Shown in pieces: positions 10,324-17,639 of a DNA stretch of 54,715 nt. The notes under the pieces are model-generated. The model searched no databases and had not been told where the DNA came from. It saw nothing but the letters and a program-made list of their open reading frames with translations. Origin of the DNA: CAYWKS01 sp964458935 (GTDB taxonomy: Bacteria; Planctomycetota; Phycisphaerae; Phycisphaerales; Zrk34). Position 1 is the first letter of the stretch. Each line of letters opens with the position of its first letter. Position numbers and translations under genes: made by a program. The stretch covers positions 1 to 54,715 of the forward strand of contig CAYWKS010000017.1 of the NCBI GenBank assembly GCA_964458935.1. Reading direction: 5' to 3'.

Positions 10324-10968
10324 CTAATCACGCAGGAACGGGTTGTTCGCTCGCTCCTGGCCGATCGTCGAGATCGGCCCGTGCCCCGGGTAGATCGTCG
10401 TCGCCTGCGGCAGGCTCAGCAACTGCTCGCGGATCGACCGCATCAACGTCGGCCCGTCGCTCGTCGGGAAGTCGTACCGGCCAATCGATCCGGCGAAAAG
10501 CGTGTCGCCGACGATCGCCGCGTCGTTGTCGGCCTGGTAGAGCGTGACGCCGCCGGGGCTGTGCCCGGGTGTGTGCCGCACCTCGAAAACCAGCCCGTCC
10601 AACTCCAGCGCCTGCCCGTGCTCCAACGACCCGGTCGCCGCCGGCGCCGTGATGGGCATGCCGAACGGCCCGGACAGATTCAGGTCCGGGTCGGTCAGGA
10701 ACTCGGTCTCGGCGGGGTGGACCCAGACCGGCGCCTCGGGCCAGAGCTGGCACAACTGCTCCAGCCCGCCGATGTGGTCGCAGTGGGCATGCGTCAGCAG
10801 GATCGCCCGGCAGTTCAGCGACGCCTGGCGGACGAACTCGATCAGCGGGGCCGGCTGAAACCCCGCGTCGACGATCCAGCAGTCGTTCCGCCCCTCGCGC
10901 CACAGCACGTAGCAGTTGGTCTGCCACATGCCGAGCATGAATGCCTTGATGTGCAGGTCGCAGGCCAT
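10324..10968 (-). CDS. MBL-fold metallo-hydrolase, glyoxalase II-like
   Basis: Soluble binuclear metal hydrolase of 214 aa in the hydroxyacylglutathione hydrolase-like group (GloB/YcbL type); the true thioester substrate is unknown. Metal ligands are visible: THAHCDH (HxHxDH), TPGHSPG, VGDTLF and TIYPGHGP. The start MACDLHIKAFMLGMWQTNCYV is chosen because TACGAT (10981-10976, minus strand) ends 7 nt before this ATG with no Shine-Dalgarno sequence, a likely leaderless start. An ATG 9 nt earlier overlaps that box. The gene is divergent from the cimA leader region. Confidence 0.87.
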   Translation of the reverse strand: MACDLHIKAFMLGMWQTNCYVLWREGRNDCWIVDAGFQPAPLIEFVRQASLNCRAILLTHAHCDHIGGLEQLCQLWPEAPVWVHPAETEFLTDPDLNLSGPFGMPITAPAATGSLEHGQALELDGLVFEVRHTPGHSPGGVTLYQADNDAAIVGDTLFAGSIGRYDFPTSDGPTLMRSIREQLLSLPQATTIYPGHGPISTIGQERANNPFLRD

Positions 10969-11053
10969 GCCGGGCATCGTAGCAAATCGCCTACCAACGG
11001 CGCGCGAAGGCGGCAGCGGCGAAGGCCCCCAGATCGCCAACCAGCCGCTCCAC

Positions 11054-11081
11054 TTGCCTCGCCGACGCGCCGATGTACAAT
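11054..11081 (+). promoter_or_regulatory. Promoter of the cimA attenuator leader
   Basis: TTGCCT (11054-11059), a 16-nt spacer and TACAAT (11076-11081) form a good sigma-70-type promoter. Expected transcription starts fall at about 11088-11091, at or just before the leader ORF ATG. The -10 to ATG geometry is identical in the leuA leader. Confidence 0.65.
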
Positions 11082-11090
11082 GTATACAGC

Positions 11091-11147
11091 ATGTGGCACG
11101 ACGCCATCATTACGATCGCCATTATCAGCTCCCGGACGCACCGGTAG
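11091..11147 (+). CDS. Isoleucine-rich leader peptide of the cimA attenuator
   Basis: An 18-codon ORF reading MWHDAIITIAIISSRTHR, with five Ile codons (three ATC, two ATT) clustered in codons 6-12. It lies between a promoter and an intrinsic terminator upstream of citramalate synthase, an isoleucine-pathway enzyme. Ribosome stalling at these codons when Ile-tRNA is scarce would be the sensor. The ATG is 10 nt after the last base of the -10 box, leaving no room for a Shine-Dalgarno sequence. An in-frame ATG at 11073 lies within the promoter and is disfavoured. Confidence 0.7.
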   Translation: MWHDAIITIAIISSRTHR

Positions 11148-11208
11148 TCGGCGATCGTATCGATACGGATACCCTGAGCCCTGCCGGTGAGCCGGCGGGG
11201 CTTTTTTT
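11111..11208 (+). promoter_or_regulatory. Transcription attenuator of cimA
   Basis: Alternative pairings can be read directly. TACGATCGCC (11111-11120, inside the Ile codons) pairs with GGCGATCGTA (11150-11159). CACCGGTAG (11139-11147, last two sense codons plus stop) pairs with CTGCCGGTG (11181-11189; one G-U), which is part of the terminator 5' arm. The terminator occupies 11177-11208. A ribosome stalled on Ile codons would leave 11139-11147 free to form the antiterminator; a ribosome reaching the stop would cover it and permit termination. The 12-nt palindrome CGTATCGATACG (11156-11167) is also present. Confidence 0.7.
11177..11208 (+). terminator. Intrinsic terminator in the cimA leader
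   Basis: AGCCCTGCCGG (11177-11187) pairs with CCGGCGGGGCT (11192-11202) across loop TGAG, a continuous 11-bp stem with one T-G pair, followed by a run of seven T (11202-11208). It stands 39 nt before the cimA ATG with no annotated gene upstream on this strand except the leader ORF, so it is regulatory rather than gene-terminal. Confidence 0.9.
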
Positions 11209-11246
11209 GTAGGCTATGCCGCCGGCCCGGCTCGTTGGAGACCGCC

Positions 11247-12860
11247 ATGACCGAGCACGACACCGCACGCGTCGAGATCTACGACACCACCCTCCGCGAC
11301 GGGGCCCAGGGCGCCGGCGTGAGCTTCTCGCTCATCGACAAGCTCAAGATCGCCCGCGCGCTCGATCAGCTCGGCGTCGACTACATCGAGGGCGGCTACC
11401 CCCTGTCCAACCCCAAGGATGTGGCCTTCTTCGAGCAGGTCCGCGACCTGGACCTGGCCCATGCCCGGGTCTGCGCGTTCGGCATGACCCGCCGCCGCGG
11501 CATCCGCGCCGCCGACGACGCCGGCATGCAGGCGCTCGTCGCCGCCGGCACCCCCGTGGTCACCCTCGTCGGCAAGACCTGGGACCTGCACGTCGACCAG
11601 GTGCTCGGCGTCGAACGCGATGAGAACCTCGCGATGATCCGCGACTCCGTGGCGTTCTGCACCGAATCCGGTCGCGAGGTCTTCTACGATGCCGAGCATT
11701 TCTTCGACGGTTTCGAGGCGAACCCCGACTACGCGATGCAGACGCTGCTGGCGGCGCTGGAAGGCGGTGCGGCGCGGCTGGTGCTCTGCGACACCAACGG
11801 CGGGACCATGCCCGAGCGCGTGGGCCAGACCCTCGACGAGCTGCGACGCCGCCTCGCCGATGCCGGCCTCGCCGACGCCCGGCTGGGCATCCACACCCAC
11901 AACGACGCCGGCTGCGCCGTCGCCAACAGCCTCGCCGCCGTCCGACACGGCGCCTGCCAGGTCCAGGGCACGATCAACGGCATCGGTGAACGCTGCGGCA
12001 ACGTCGACCTGACGACCGTCGCGGCCAACCTCGTCCTGAAGCTGGGCCGGCCCTGCCTCGCCGACGGCCGATCCCTGCACAAGCTCACCGAGACCAGCCG
12101 CTTCGTCTACGAGCTGGCCAACATGAATCTCCGTGAGAACCAGCCGTACGTCGGCCTGGCCGCCTTCGCCCACAAGGGCGGCATGCACGTCCACGCCGTC
12201 AACAAGCTCGCCCGAAGCTACGAGCACGTCGAGCCCGAGTCGGTCGGCAACAGCCGCCAGATCCTCGTCAGCGAGCTCAGCGGGGTGAGCAACGTCGCGG
12301 CCCTGCTCGGCGAGAAGTTCAACATCGGCGCCGACAAGGACCTGCAGCGGCGGATCCTCGGACGGGTCCAGGACCTCGAGAACGCCGGTTACCAGTTCGA
12401 GGCCGCCGGCGCCAGCTTCGAACTGCTCGTCCGCAAGGAGCTGGGCCTGCGCAGGGACTACTGGCAGCTCGACCACTACCGCTGCGTCATCCTCAAGACC
12501 GACGCCGGCTCACCGACCACCGAGGGCATCGTCAAGCTGTCGGTGGGCACGACCGCAGAGCACCACGTCGCCGAGGGGGACGGCCCGGTGAACGCACTCG
12601 ACGGGGCCCTGCGCAAGTGCCTCGAACCGCACTATCCCCAGCTACGGGACGTCCACCTGCGCGACTACAAGGTGCGGGTGGTCAACGCGACCCAAGAGAC
12701 CGCGGCCCGCGTCCGCGTGGTCATCGACTTCGCGGTGGTCGACCCCGACGCCGCCGATGTCTACTTCTCGACCGTCGGGGTCAGTGAGAACATCGTCGAA
12801 GCGTCTTGGCACGCCCTGATCGACGCCTTCGAGTACCACCTGCTCAACGCCGGGGCTTAG
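11247..12860 (+). CDS. cimA: (R)-citramalate synthase
   Basis: Condenses pyruvate with acetyl-CoA to citramalate, a threonine-independent route to 2-oxobutyrate and isoleucine. The 537-aa protein has the DRE-TIM metallolyase start EIYDTTLRDGAQGAGVSFS, metal ligands IHTHNDAG (H216, H218), NGIGERCGN, and the cimA-type FAHKGGMHVHAVNK in place of the leuA-type FAHESGIHQDG. A C-terminal LeuA-like allosteric domain follows. These features distinguish it from the true leuA at 49.4 kb. The ATG at 11247 has TTGGAG at 11235-11240. Expression is probably attenuated by the Ile-rich leader just upstream. Confidence 0.93.
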   Translation: MTEHDTARVEIYDTTLRDGAQGAGVSFSLIDKLKIARALDQLGVDYIEGGYPLSNPKDVAFFEQVRDLDLAHARVCAFGMTRRRGIRAADDAGMQALVAAGTPVVTLVGKTWDLHVDQVLGVERDENLAMIRDSVAFCTESGREVFYDAEHFFDGFEANPDYAMQTLLAALEGGAARLVLCDTNGGTMPERVGQTLDELRRRLADAGLADARLGIHTHNDAGCAVANSLAAVRHGACQVQGTINGIGERCGNVDLTTVAANLVLKLGRPCLADGRSLHKLTETSRFVYELANMNLRENQPYVGLAAFAHKGGMHVHAVNKLARSYEHVEPESVGNSRQILVSELSGVSNVAALLGEKFNIGADKDLQRRILGRVQDLENAGYQFEAAGASFELLVRKELGLRRDYWQLDHYRCVILKTDAGSPTTEGIVKLSVGTTAEHHVAEGDGPVNALDGALRKCLEPHYPQLRDVHLRDYKVRVVNATQETAARVRVVIDFAVVDPDAADVYFSTVGVSENIVEASWHALIDAFEYHLLNAGA

Positions 12861-13054
12861 AAACCGCTGCGAGAATGTGCACGACAGCCTCGACTATTGT
12901 CGATGAAACGCCTAGTATGTTAGCGAACGATTAAGGGTTGTGTGTCAACCCGCGATCGATCCGCCGTGCTTGGGTATTTTGGGCGTCCCGCTCGCCGACC
13001 CGCATCAGCATCGTGTCTCCGATCGGCACCTGACGCCCGGAAAGGAGTGACGCG

Positions 13055-13288
13055 ATGTTCCCCATGACTCACCCACATTCCGACAGGGCCAGGCACAGCC
13101 CCCGACGTCCTTCCCACCCCGCGAAGCTGGACGTGCCGCCCACCATGCCGCCATCGTCCGAGGCCGACGACCGCGCCGAGCGGCGTCGCGAGTTGGGCTA
13201 CCGCATCGCCCGGGCCGGGCTCGACCTGCTGCTCATCGCGGCGGTCGGGTACGTGCTCTGGTGGGCCGTCCACACCGCCCTGAACTGA
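13055..13288 (+). CDS. Small single-pass membrane protein, hypothetical
   Basis: 77-aa protein with a Pro/Arg-rich N-terminal half and one C-terminal membrane helix (LDLLLIAAVGYVLWWAVHTAL), probably a tail-anchored-like small protein. The start has an excellent AAAGGAGTG at 13041-13048. No family recognised. The preceding 190 nt contain only a weak 6-bp hairpin (12935-12951). Confidence 0.7.
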   Translation: MFPMTHPHSDRARHSPRRPSHPAKLDVPPTMPPSSEADDRAERRRELGYRIARAGLDLLLIAAVGYVLWWAVHTALN

Positions 13289-13407
13289 CCCCCGGGGTCG
13301 TGCTGTCCTGCTGACGCCACCACATGGTCCCGGCGCCGGGTTCGCGGTTGCGTGAGATCGCCGACCGGCATAGGCTCGCCGCTCCTCCATCCCCGCGAGA
13401 GCCTGCC

Positions 13408-13866
13408 ATGGCCGGTGATCCCATGCATACCGCACCCACCCCGTTCGGCGACGGCCCGATCGAGCGTCTGGCGATCTACTGCAGCGACGGCCGGTTCGCC
13501 CGCCAATGCGAGCAGTTCGTCACCGACCATCTTCAACTCGGCCGATGCGATCGCCTGGTTGTGCCCGGCGGGCCGGCGGCGCTGATCGAGCCCGACGACG
13601 CCCACGCCGCCATCGCGTCGGCGCGGCTGCTGATTGCGTTGCACGCGGTGCGCCGCGTCGTGCTCATCATGCACGAAGACTGCGGCTATTACGCCCACCA
13701 GCGCCAACTCACCGGCGACGCCCAGCGCACCGCCCAGCGGAACGGCCTGTCCGACATCGTGCGGCGGCTGCACGACATCAACGCCGACCTCGCCATCGAC
13801 TGCTACGAAGCGCGGCTGGATGCCGCCGGGCATGATGTGCAATTCACTTGCGTCGACCCCGGGTGA
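13408..13866 (+). CDS. Carbonic-anhydrase-like zinc-site protein
   Basis: 152-aa soluble protein resembling a minimal beta-carbonic anhydrase. The pattern CSDGR (residues about 24-28) and HEDCGYY (about 89-95) reproduces the Cys/Asp-Arg and His-x-x-Cys zinc ligands, with a VVPGG strand-loop between them. It is shorter than typical beta-class enzymes (about 200 aa), so activity is uncertain. The chosen ATG at 13408 has GAGAG upstream; a start at 13324 would add a basic, non-conserved extension. Confidence 0.65.
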   Translation: MAGDPMHTAPTPFGDGPIERLAIYCSDGRFARQCEQFVTDHLQLGRCDRLVVPGGPAALIEPDDAHAAIASARLLIALHAVRRVVLIMHEDCGYYAHQRQLTGDAQRTAQRNGLSDIVRRLHDINADLAIDCYEARLDAAGHDVQFTCVDPG

Positions 13867-14115
13867 TTGCAGGCACGCCGCGCCACACAGACCATTTCGC
13901 ATCGGCCGCGGCCCGCCCCGCTTGACCGTCCGCCCGTAGCCGGGCAATATACCGGCCGTGTTGAAGACACTTGCTCAAGTTGTCTGATCCGGTGCGGCGG
14001 CTCGTTGACTGAGCCCGCTGCGCTATCCTCGCGCCAATTCTGACCCTCGACCGATCTGCGTTGTGGTCTGCGCGGCCCCGCTGCGCCACGATGATGCCTT
14101 GCCAGGGATATTCAC

Positions 14116-14484
14116 GTGAATCTGAAGAATTCTCACCACCGCGGCCGCAGGAGCCGCGAATTCAACGACAAGGGCTTCCGCTGTCGGCACTGTGGCCGAA
14201 CCGTCGCCGCGACAACGTACGGCACCCGCCACCGGAATCATTGCCCGGCCTGCCTGTGGTCGGTGCATATCGATGACCGGATGGGCGATCGGCGGTGCGG
14301 CTGTCTGGGTCTGATGGAGCCGATCGGCATCTGGGTTCGCCGCGACGGCGAGTGGGCGGTCATCCACCGCTGTGAGAGTTGCGGGCTGATCCGCACGAAT
14401 CGCATCGCCGGCGACGACGACCCGTGGGCGCTGATGGCCCTGGCCGCCCGCGCGCTCGCCCGACCGCCGTTCCCGATCGACTGA
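14116..14484 (+). CDS. RNHCP domain protein
   Basis: 122-aa zinc-binding protein of the RNHCP family, named after the motif RNHCP that is present (HRNHCPACLWS). Cysteine pairs CRHCG, CPAC, CGC and CESCG suggest two zinc sites, and the C-terminal INRIAGDD-like TNRIAGDDDPWALM is typical. The molecular role is unknown. The start is GTG (VNLKNSHHRGR...), with CAGGGA upstream. The preceding 250 nt hold a small dyad, AGACACTTG/CAAGTTGTCT at 13965-13985, and no gene. Confidence 0.88.
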   Translation: MNLKNSHHRGRRSREFNDKGFRCRHCGRTVAATTYGTRHRNHCPACLWSVHIDDRMGDRRCGCLGLMEPIGIWVRRDGEWAVIHRCESCGLIRTNRIAGDDDPWALMALAARALARPPFPID

Positions 14485-14537
14485 CCCCGGGCGCGGCGCG
14501 CGCCGCCGCCGCGCGTCTCCGCGGGCGGCTGCCGTCC

Positions 14538-14566
14538 ACACCCGCCGAGGGCATCGGCGGGTGTTT
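14538..14566. terminator. Bidirectional terminator between convergent genes
   Basis: ACACCCGCCGA (14538-14548) and TCGGCGGGTGT (14554-14564) form a perfect 11-bp stem with a 5-nt loop. It lies between the RNHCP gene stop (14484, plus) and the TPR-YggX stop (14566, minus). Short T and A runs flank it. Confidence 0.75.
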
Positions 14567-15207
14567 CACTGCGCTTCGGCGTAGTGCTGGGCCTCGGCTT
14601 CGGTGAAGCCCAGCCATTCGGCCATGTGCTGGTCGTAGACGTCCTGGTGCTCGGGCTTGGACAGGTCGAGGCGGAGTTCGTTGATGACCTTGGTGCCGTG
14701 CGCGATCCACTCGCGCCAGGTCTCCTGCGAGTAGTGGTCGGCGATGAACCGGCCGACCGGTCCCTTGAAGGGGGGCTTGGGCAGCTTTGTGCCGTGCTGG
14801 CCGGTGCGTCGGTCGACGATCCCGCCGTCCCCGGTCGGCTGGGGCTGGGCCGGGGCGGCGGGCTTCACGTCCGGCACCTCGGCGCCGAGCTTCTCGAGCA
14901 GGCTTTCCATGGCGCGCTGCGGCATGACGTCGCCCCGCTCGGCCGCCGTGGTGTAGCCGGTCGTGAGCACCTCGATCGCCTGGTCGTTGGCGCCGTCGTG
15001 CATGAGGATCTGGCCGAGGCTCTGGTAAGCGCGGCTGAATCCGGGGTCCAGCTCGATGGCCTTGCGGTAGCATCGCGCCGCTTCCTCGTCTCGGTCGGCC
15101 TGCTTGTAGGCGTTGCCCAGCGAGAACCAGCCCATGGCGTTCTCGGGGTCCTCCTGGGTCATGTGTTCCCACTGCTCGATCCGCTGCTGCAGAAGTTCGT
15201 TATCCAT
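14566..15207 (-). CDS. TPR protein fused to a YggX-like Fe(II)-trafficking domain
   Basis: 213-aa cytosolic protein with two modules. Residues about 20-95 are tetratricopeptide repeats (AMGWFSLGNAYKQADRDEEAARCYRKAIELDPG). Residues about 145-205 match the YggX/Fe(2+)-trafficking fold: GRFIADHYSQETWREWIAHGTKVINELRLDLSKPEHQDVYDQHMAEWLGF, compared with the W..W....LINE.RL pattern of YggX. The family helps protect or supply Fe-S clusters; the usual N-terminal Cys of YggX is not retained. A TTGAAC-N17-TATGGT promoter ends 8 nt before the ATG. Confidence 0.8.
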   Translation of the reverse strand: MDNELLQQRIEQWEHMTQEDPENAMGWFSLGNAYKQADRDEEAARCYRKAIELDPGFSRAYQSLGQILMHDGANDQAIEVLTTGYTTAAERGDVMPQRAMESLLEKLGAEVPDVKPAAPAQPQPTGDGGIVDRRTGQHGTKLPKPPFKGPVGRFIADHYSQETWREWIAHGTKVINELRLDLSKPEHQDVYDQHMAEWLGFTEAEAQHYAEAQ

Positions 15208-15215
15208 AGTGGCGT

Positions 15216-15244
15216 ACCATAGGCCGCCGGCGGCAGGCGTTCAA
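15216..15244 (-). promoter_or_regulatory. Promoter of the TPR-YggX gene, possible leaderless start
   Basis: On the minus strand TTGAAC (15244-15239), a 17-nt spacer and TATGGT (15221-15216) stand 8 nt before the ATG at 15207, leaving no space for a Shine-Dalgarno sequence. Confidence 0.55.
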
Positions 15245-15283
15245 AGCCGCCGGACCGGCGCGTGCATCAAGCGGGATGCTGTC

Positions 15284-16306
15284 TCACCAGATATCCAGCT
15301 CGCCGGTGATCGGCTCGACCAGGTCCTTGACGGTGACCAGGCCGAGGACCTGGTCGCCGGGGTCGACGACGATGGCCATGGCCGAGCGCTCCTGGCGGAG
15401 GCGGAGCAGGCCCTGCCGCAGGCTCATGGTCGCCGGCAGCCGGGGCGCCGGGCGGATGAGCGAGGCGATCGCCGGGCAGCGGTCGGGCTCGGGGATGAGC
15501 ACGTCGTAGACGTTGAGCACGCCCTGCACCTGGCCGTTGCGGCCGACGACGGGGAAGCGCGTATGCGGCGAGCGGTTGGCGGTCGCCCAAACGGCCTCGA
15601 CGGGCTGGTCGGCGCGGATGGACTGGGCCTGGTCCCAGTTGATCATGACGTCGGCGAGGGTCGTCTGGGTGGGATGGAGCACGCGGTCTATCATGTCCGA
15701 CTGGTAGGGGCTGAGCAGGCCATACCCGACGCCCTCGCGGACGAGCTGGGCGACGACGCGGCGGGGGTGCATGGTGAGCCGGGCCCTGACCCGGGACCCG
15801 AACGCCTTGGTGATCAACCAGGAGACCGCGTCGATCAGCGGCAGGAGCCCGCAGGCCATGACCAGCCGCTGGGTCCACAGCAACACGCCCGCGCAGCGAT
15901 AGGTCAGCACGTCGGTGTAGTTCTGGAACAGGTCCTTGGGCAGGACCTCGCCGAAGACGAACAGCAGGGGCGTGAGGATGGCGGCGACGACGACGATGAC
16001 CTGCCAGTCGTTCAGTCCCGCGCCGCCGAGCAGCGCGGTGATGCCGAAGCTCGAGGCGTAGTTGGCGATGTTGTTGCCGATGAGCAGCGTGCCGAGCGTG
16101 CGGTTGGGGTTGTGGATCAGCCGCTGCATGCGGAGGGCCGGGGCTTGCTGCTGGTGGGCCAGCAGGTGCAGCCGCACACGGTTGAGCCGGTAGACCCCGG
16201 TCTCCAGCCCGCTGTAGAAGGCCGACCCGACCATGCCCGCCAGCGCCAGCGCGAACCATCCGACCGCCTCTCCGGCGCCGAGTTCGTAGGCGAGCAGGGT
16301 GTTCAT
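15284..16306 (-). CDS. CNNM/HlyC-CorC family membrane protein (short form)
   Basis: 340-aa protein with an N-terminal DUF21/CNNM membrane domain: LALAGMVGSAFYSGLETGVYRLNRVRL, IVVVAAILTPLLFVFGEVLPKDLF and a further helix. It is followed by a CBS-domain pair (LADVMINWDQAQSIRADQPVEAVW; MSLRQGLLRLRQERSAMAIVVDPGDQVLGLVTVKDLVEPITGEL). Such proteins are implicated in Mg/Co ion transport or its regulation. It lacks the C-terminal CorC_HlyC domain present in the upstream paralogue. Its ATG overlaps that gene's stop (ATGA), indicating translational coupling and possibly a heteromeric pair. Confidence 0.85.
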   Translation of the reverse strand: MNTLLAYELGAGEAVGWFALALAGMVGSAFYSGLETGVYRLNRVRLHLLAHQQQAPALRMQRLIHNPNRTLGTLLIGNNIANYASSFGITALLGGAGLNDWQVIVVVAAILTPLLFVFGEVLPKDLFQNYTDVLTYRCAGVLLWTQRLVMACGLLPLIDAVSWLITKAFGSRVRARLTMHPRRVVAQLVREGVGYGLLSPYQSDMIDRVLHPTQTTLADVMINWDQAQSIRADQPVEAVWATANRSPHTRFPVVGRNGQVQGVLNVYDVLIPEPDRCPAIASLIRPAPRLPATMSLRQGLLRLRQERSAMAIVVDPGDQVLGLVTVKDLVEPITGELDIW

Positions 16307-17625
16307 GTCGCGCCCTCCCCGCCGGCCTCGGCGTGCTCGGGCGGCTCGACGCTGAGCTCGACCCAGCCGACCCGCTGTCCGTCCATCTCGCTGACCTCGA
16401 GGCGGACGTTGCCGAGCTGGGCCTGGTCGTTCTCTCGGGGGATGCGGCCAAGCAGGCTGGTGACCAGCCCGCCGACCGTCGCGACGCGGCCGGGGATGTT
16501 CTCGCGCCCGAAGATGGCGACCCAGTCGGCGATCGGCAGCTCGCCGGGCACCCGCCACCGACCCGGGCCCAGCGCCTCGGGCCGCGCCGGCGCGGCCCCG
16601 CCCTCGTGCCGCTCCACGTCCAGGTCGCCGACCATCCGCTCGACCACGTCCTTGAGCGTGACCAGCCCGGCCGTCCCGCCGTACTCGTCGACCGCGATCG
16701 CCAGCGCCGTGCCGCCCTTGCGGAACTCTTCGAGCAGTTGATCGACCCGCTGGATCTCCGGGACGAACCGCACGCGCCGCACCAGCCTGCCGGGGTCGAA
16801 CTGCTTGGCGGTGGTCCGCGCCAGCAACGCCTGCTTGGCGTAGATCACGCCCTCGATGTGGTCGAGGTCGCCGCGGTAGACGGGGATCTTGGTCACGCCC
16901 TCGTCGCGGATCAGCCGCAGCAGTTGCCCGGCCGTGACGTCGATCGGCGCGGCGCGCATGTGCACGCGGGGCACCATCACATCGCGGACCTTCAGCTCCG
17001 ACAGCCGCACCACCTCGCGGAGCAGCCGCTCCTCCGATCGGTCGATCACCCCACGGTCCTCGCTGACCTCGACCAGCGCCCGCAGCTCGTCGGCGCTCAG
17101 CGCCGCGGGCAGGGTCGACGGGGCGATCAGCCGGCCCAGCGGCGCGATCAACCCGCCCTGCAGCACCACCCGCAGGGGCCAGATCAGCCGATGCACCGCG
17201 TACAGCGGCGCCACCGTGACCCGCACCCACGTCGTGGGCGCCAGGTTCGCCACCATCTTCGGCAACACCTCGCCGAAGACGATGATCAGCAGCAGCGGCG
17301 CGATCGCCGCCGGCAGGATCCACCCCGCGTGCGTCTGCGGATCGAGCTTCAACGCCAGCGCCGAGCTGATCACGAAGTACAGCACGTTGGTCAGCATGTT
17401 GCCGAACATCAGCGTGATCAGCAGCATCTGCGTGTCGAGCAGCAGCGTGTCGAGCAGCCCGCCGATCATCCCCCGCCGGCTCAGCCACGTCCGGTCCGCC
17501 GCCGACAGCGAGAACAGCGCCGTCTCCGACCCGCTGAAGAACCCCGACGACACCAGCAGCGCCGGCAGCATGATCAGCAGCGGCAGATCGGTCAGTCCAT
17601 ACGGCAGTGCAGCACAGGTGGCCAA
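16303..17625 (-). CDS. CNNM/HlyC-CorC family ion transporter (full form)
   Basis: 440-aa membrane protein with the complete CorC/HlyC layout. The DUF21 domain includes LLVSSGFFSGSETALFSLS and VFGEVLPKMVAN. Next come a CBS pair (VRDVMVPRVHMRAAPID; GTALAIAVDEYGGTAGLVTLKDVVERMVGD) and a C-terminal CorC_HlyC domain (ELPIADWVAIFGRENIPGRVATVGGLVTSLLGRIP). A role in Mg2+/Co2+ homeostasis is known for the family. The start appears to be TTG 14 nt after the cyclase stop, without a clear Shine-Dalgarno sequence, so the true start could be internal. Confidence 0.88.
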   Translation of the reverse strand: MATCAALPYGLTDLPLLIMLPALLVSSGFFSGSETALFSLSAADRTWLSRRGMIGGLLDTLLLDTQMLLITLMFGNMLTNVLYFVISSALALKLDPQTHAGWILPAAIAPLLLIIVFGEVLPKMVANLAPTTWVRVTVAPLYAVHRLIWPLRVVLQGGLIAPLGRLIAPSTLPAALSADELRALVEVSEDRGVIDRSEERLLREVVRLSELKVRDVMVPRVHMRAAPIDVTAGQLLRLIRDEGVTKIPVYRGDLDHIEGVIYAKQALLARTTAKQFDPGRLVRRVRFVPEIQRVDQLLEEFRKGGTALAIAVDEYGGTAGLVTLKDVVERMVGDLDVERHEGGAAPARPEALGPGRWRVPGELPIADWVAIFGRENIPGRVATVGGLVTSLLGRIPRENDQAQLGNVRLEVSEMDGQRVGWVELSVEPPEHAEAGGEGAT

Positions 17626-17639
17626 GGTGGTGTTTCGCG

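Noticed and set aside
10991..11263. A minus-strand open frame antisense to the cimA leader, ending MLYTLYIGASARQVERL...
   Set aside because: It is antisense to the promoter, leader ORF and terminator that explain the region better, has no ribosome-binding site and no recognisable similarity.
12920..13435. A 171-codon minus-strand frame overlapping the small membrane protein gene
   Set aside because: The plus-strand gene has a strong Shine-Dalgarno sequence and a membrane helix; the minus frame is low-complexity and crosses two plus-strand genes.
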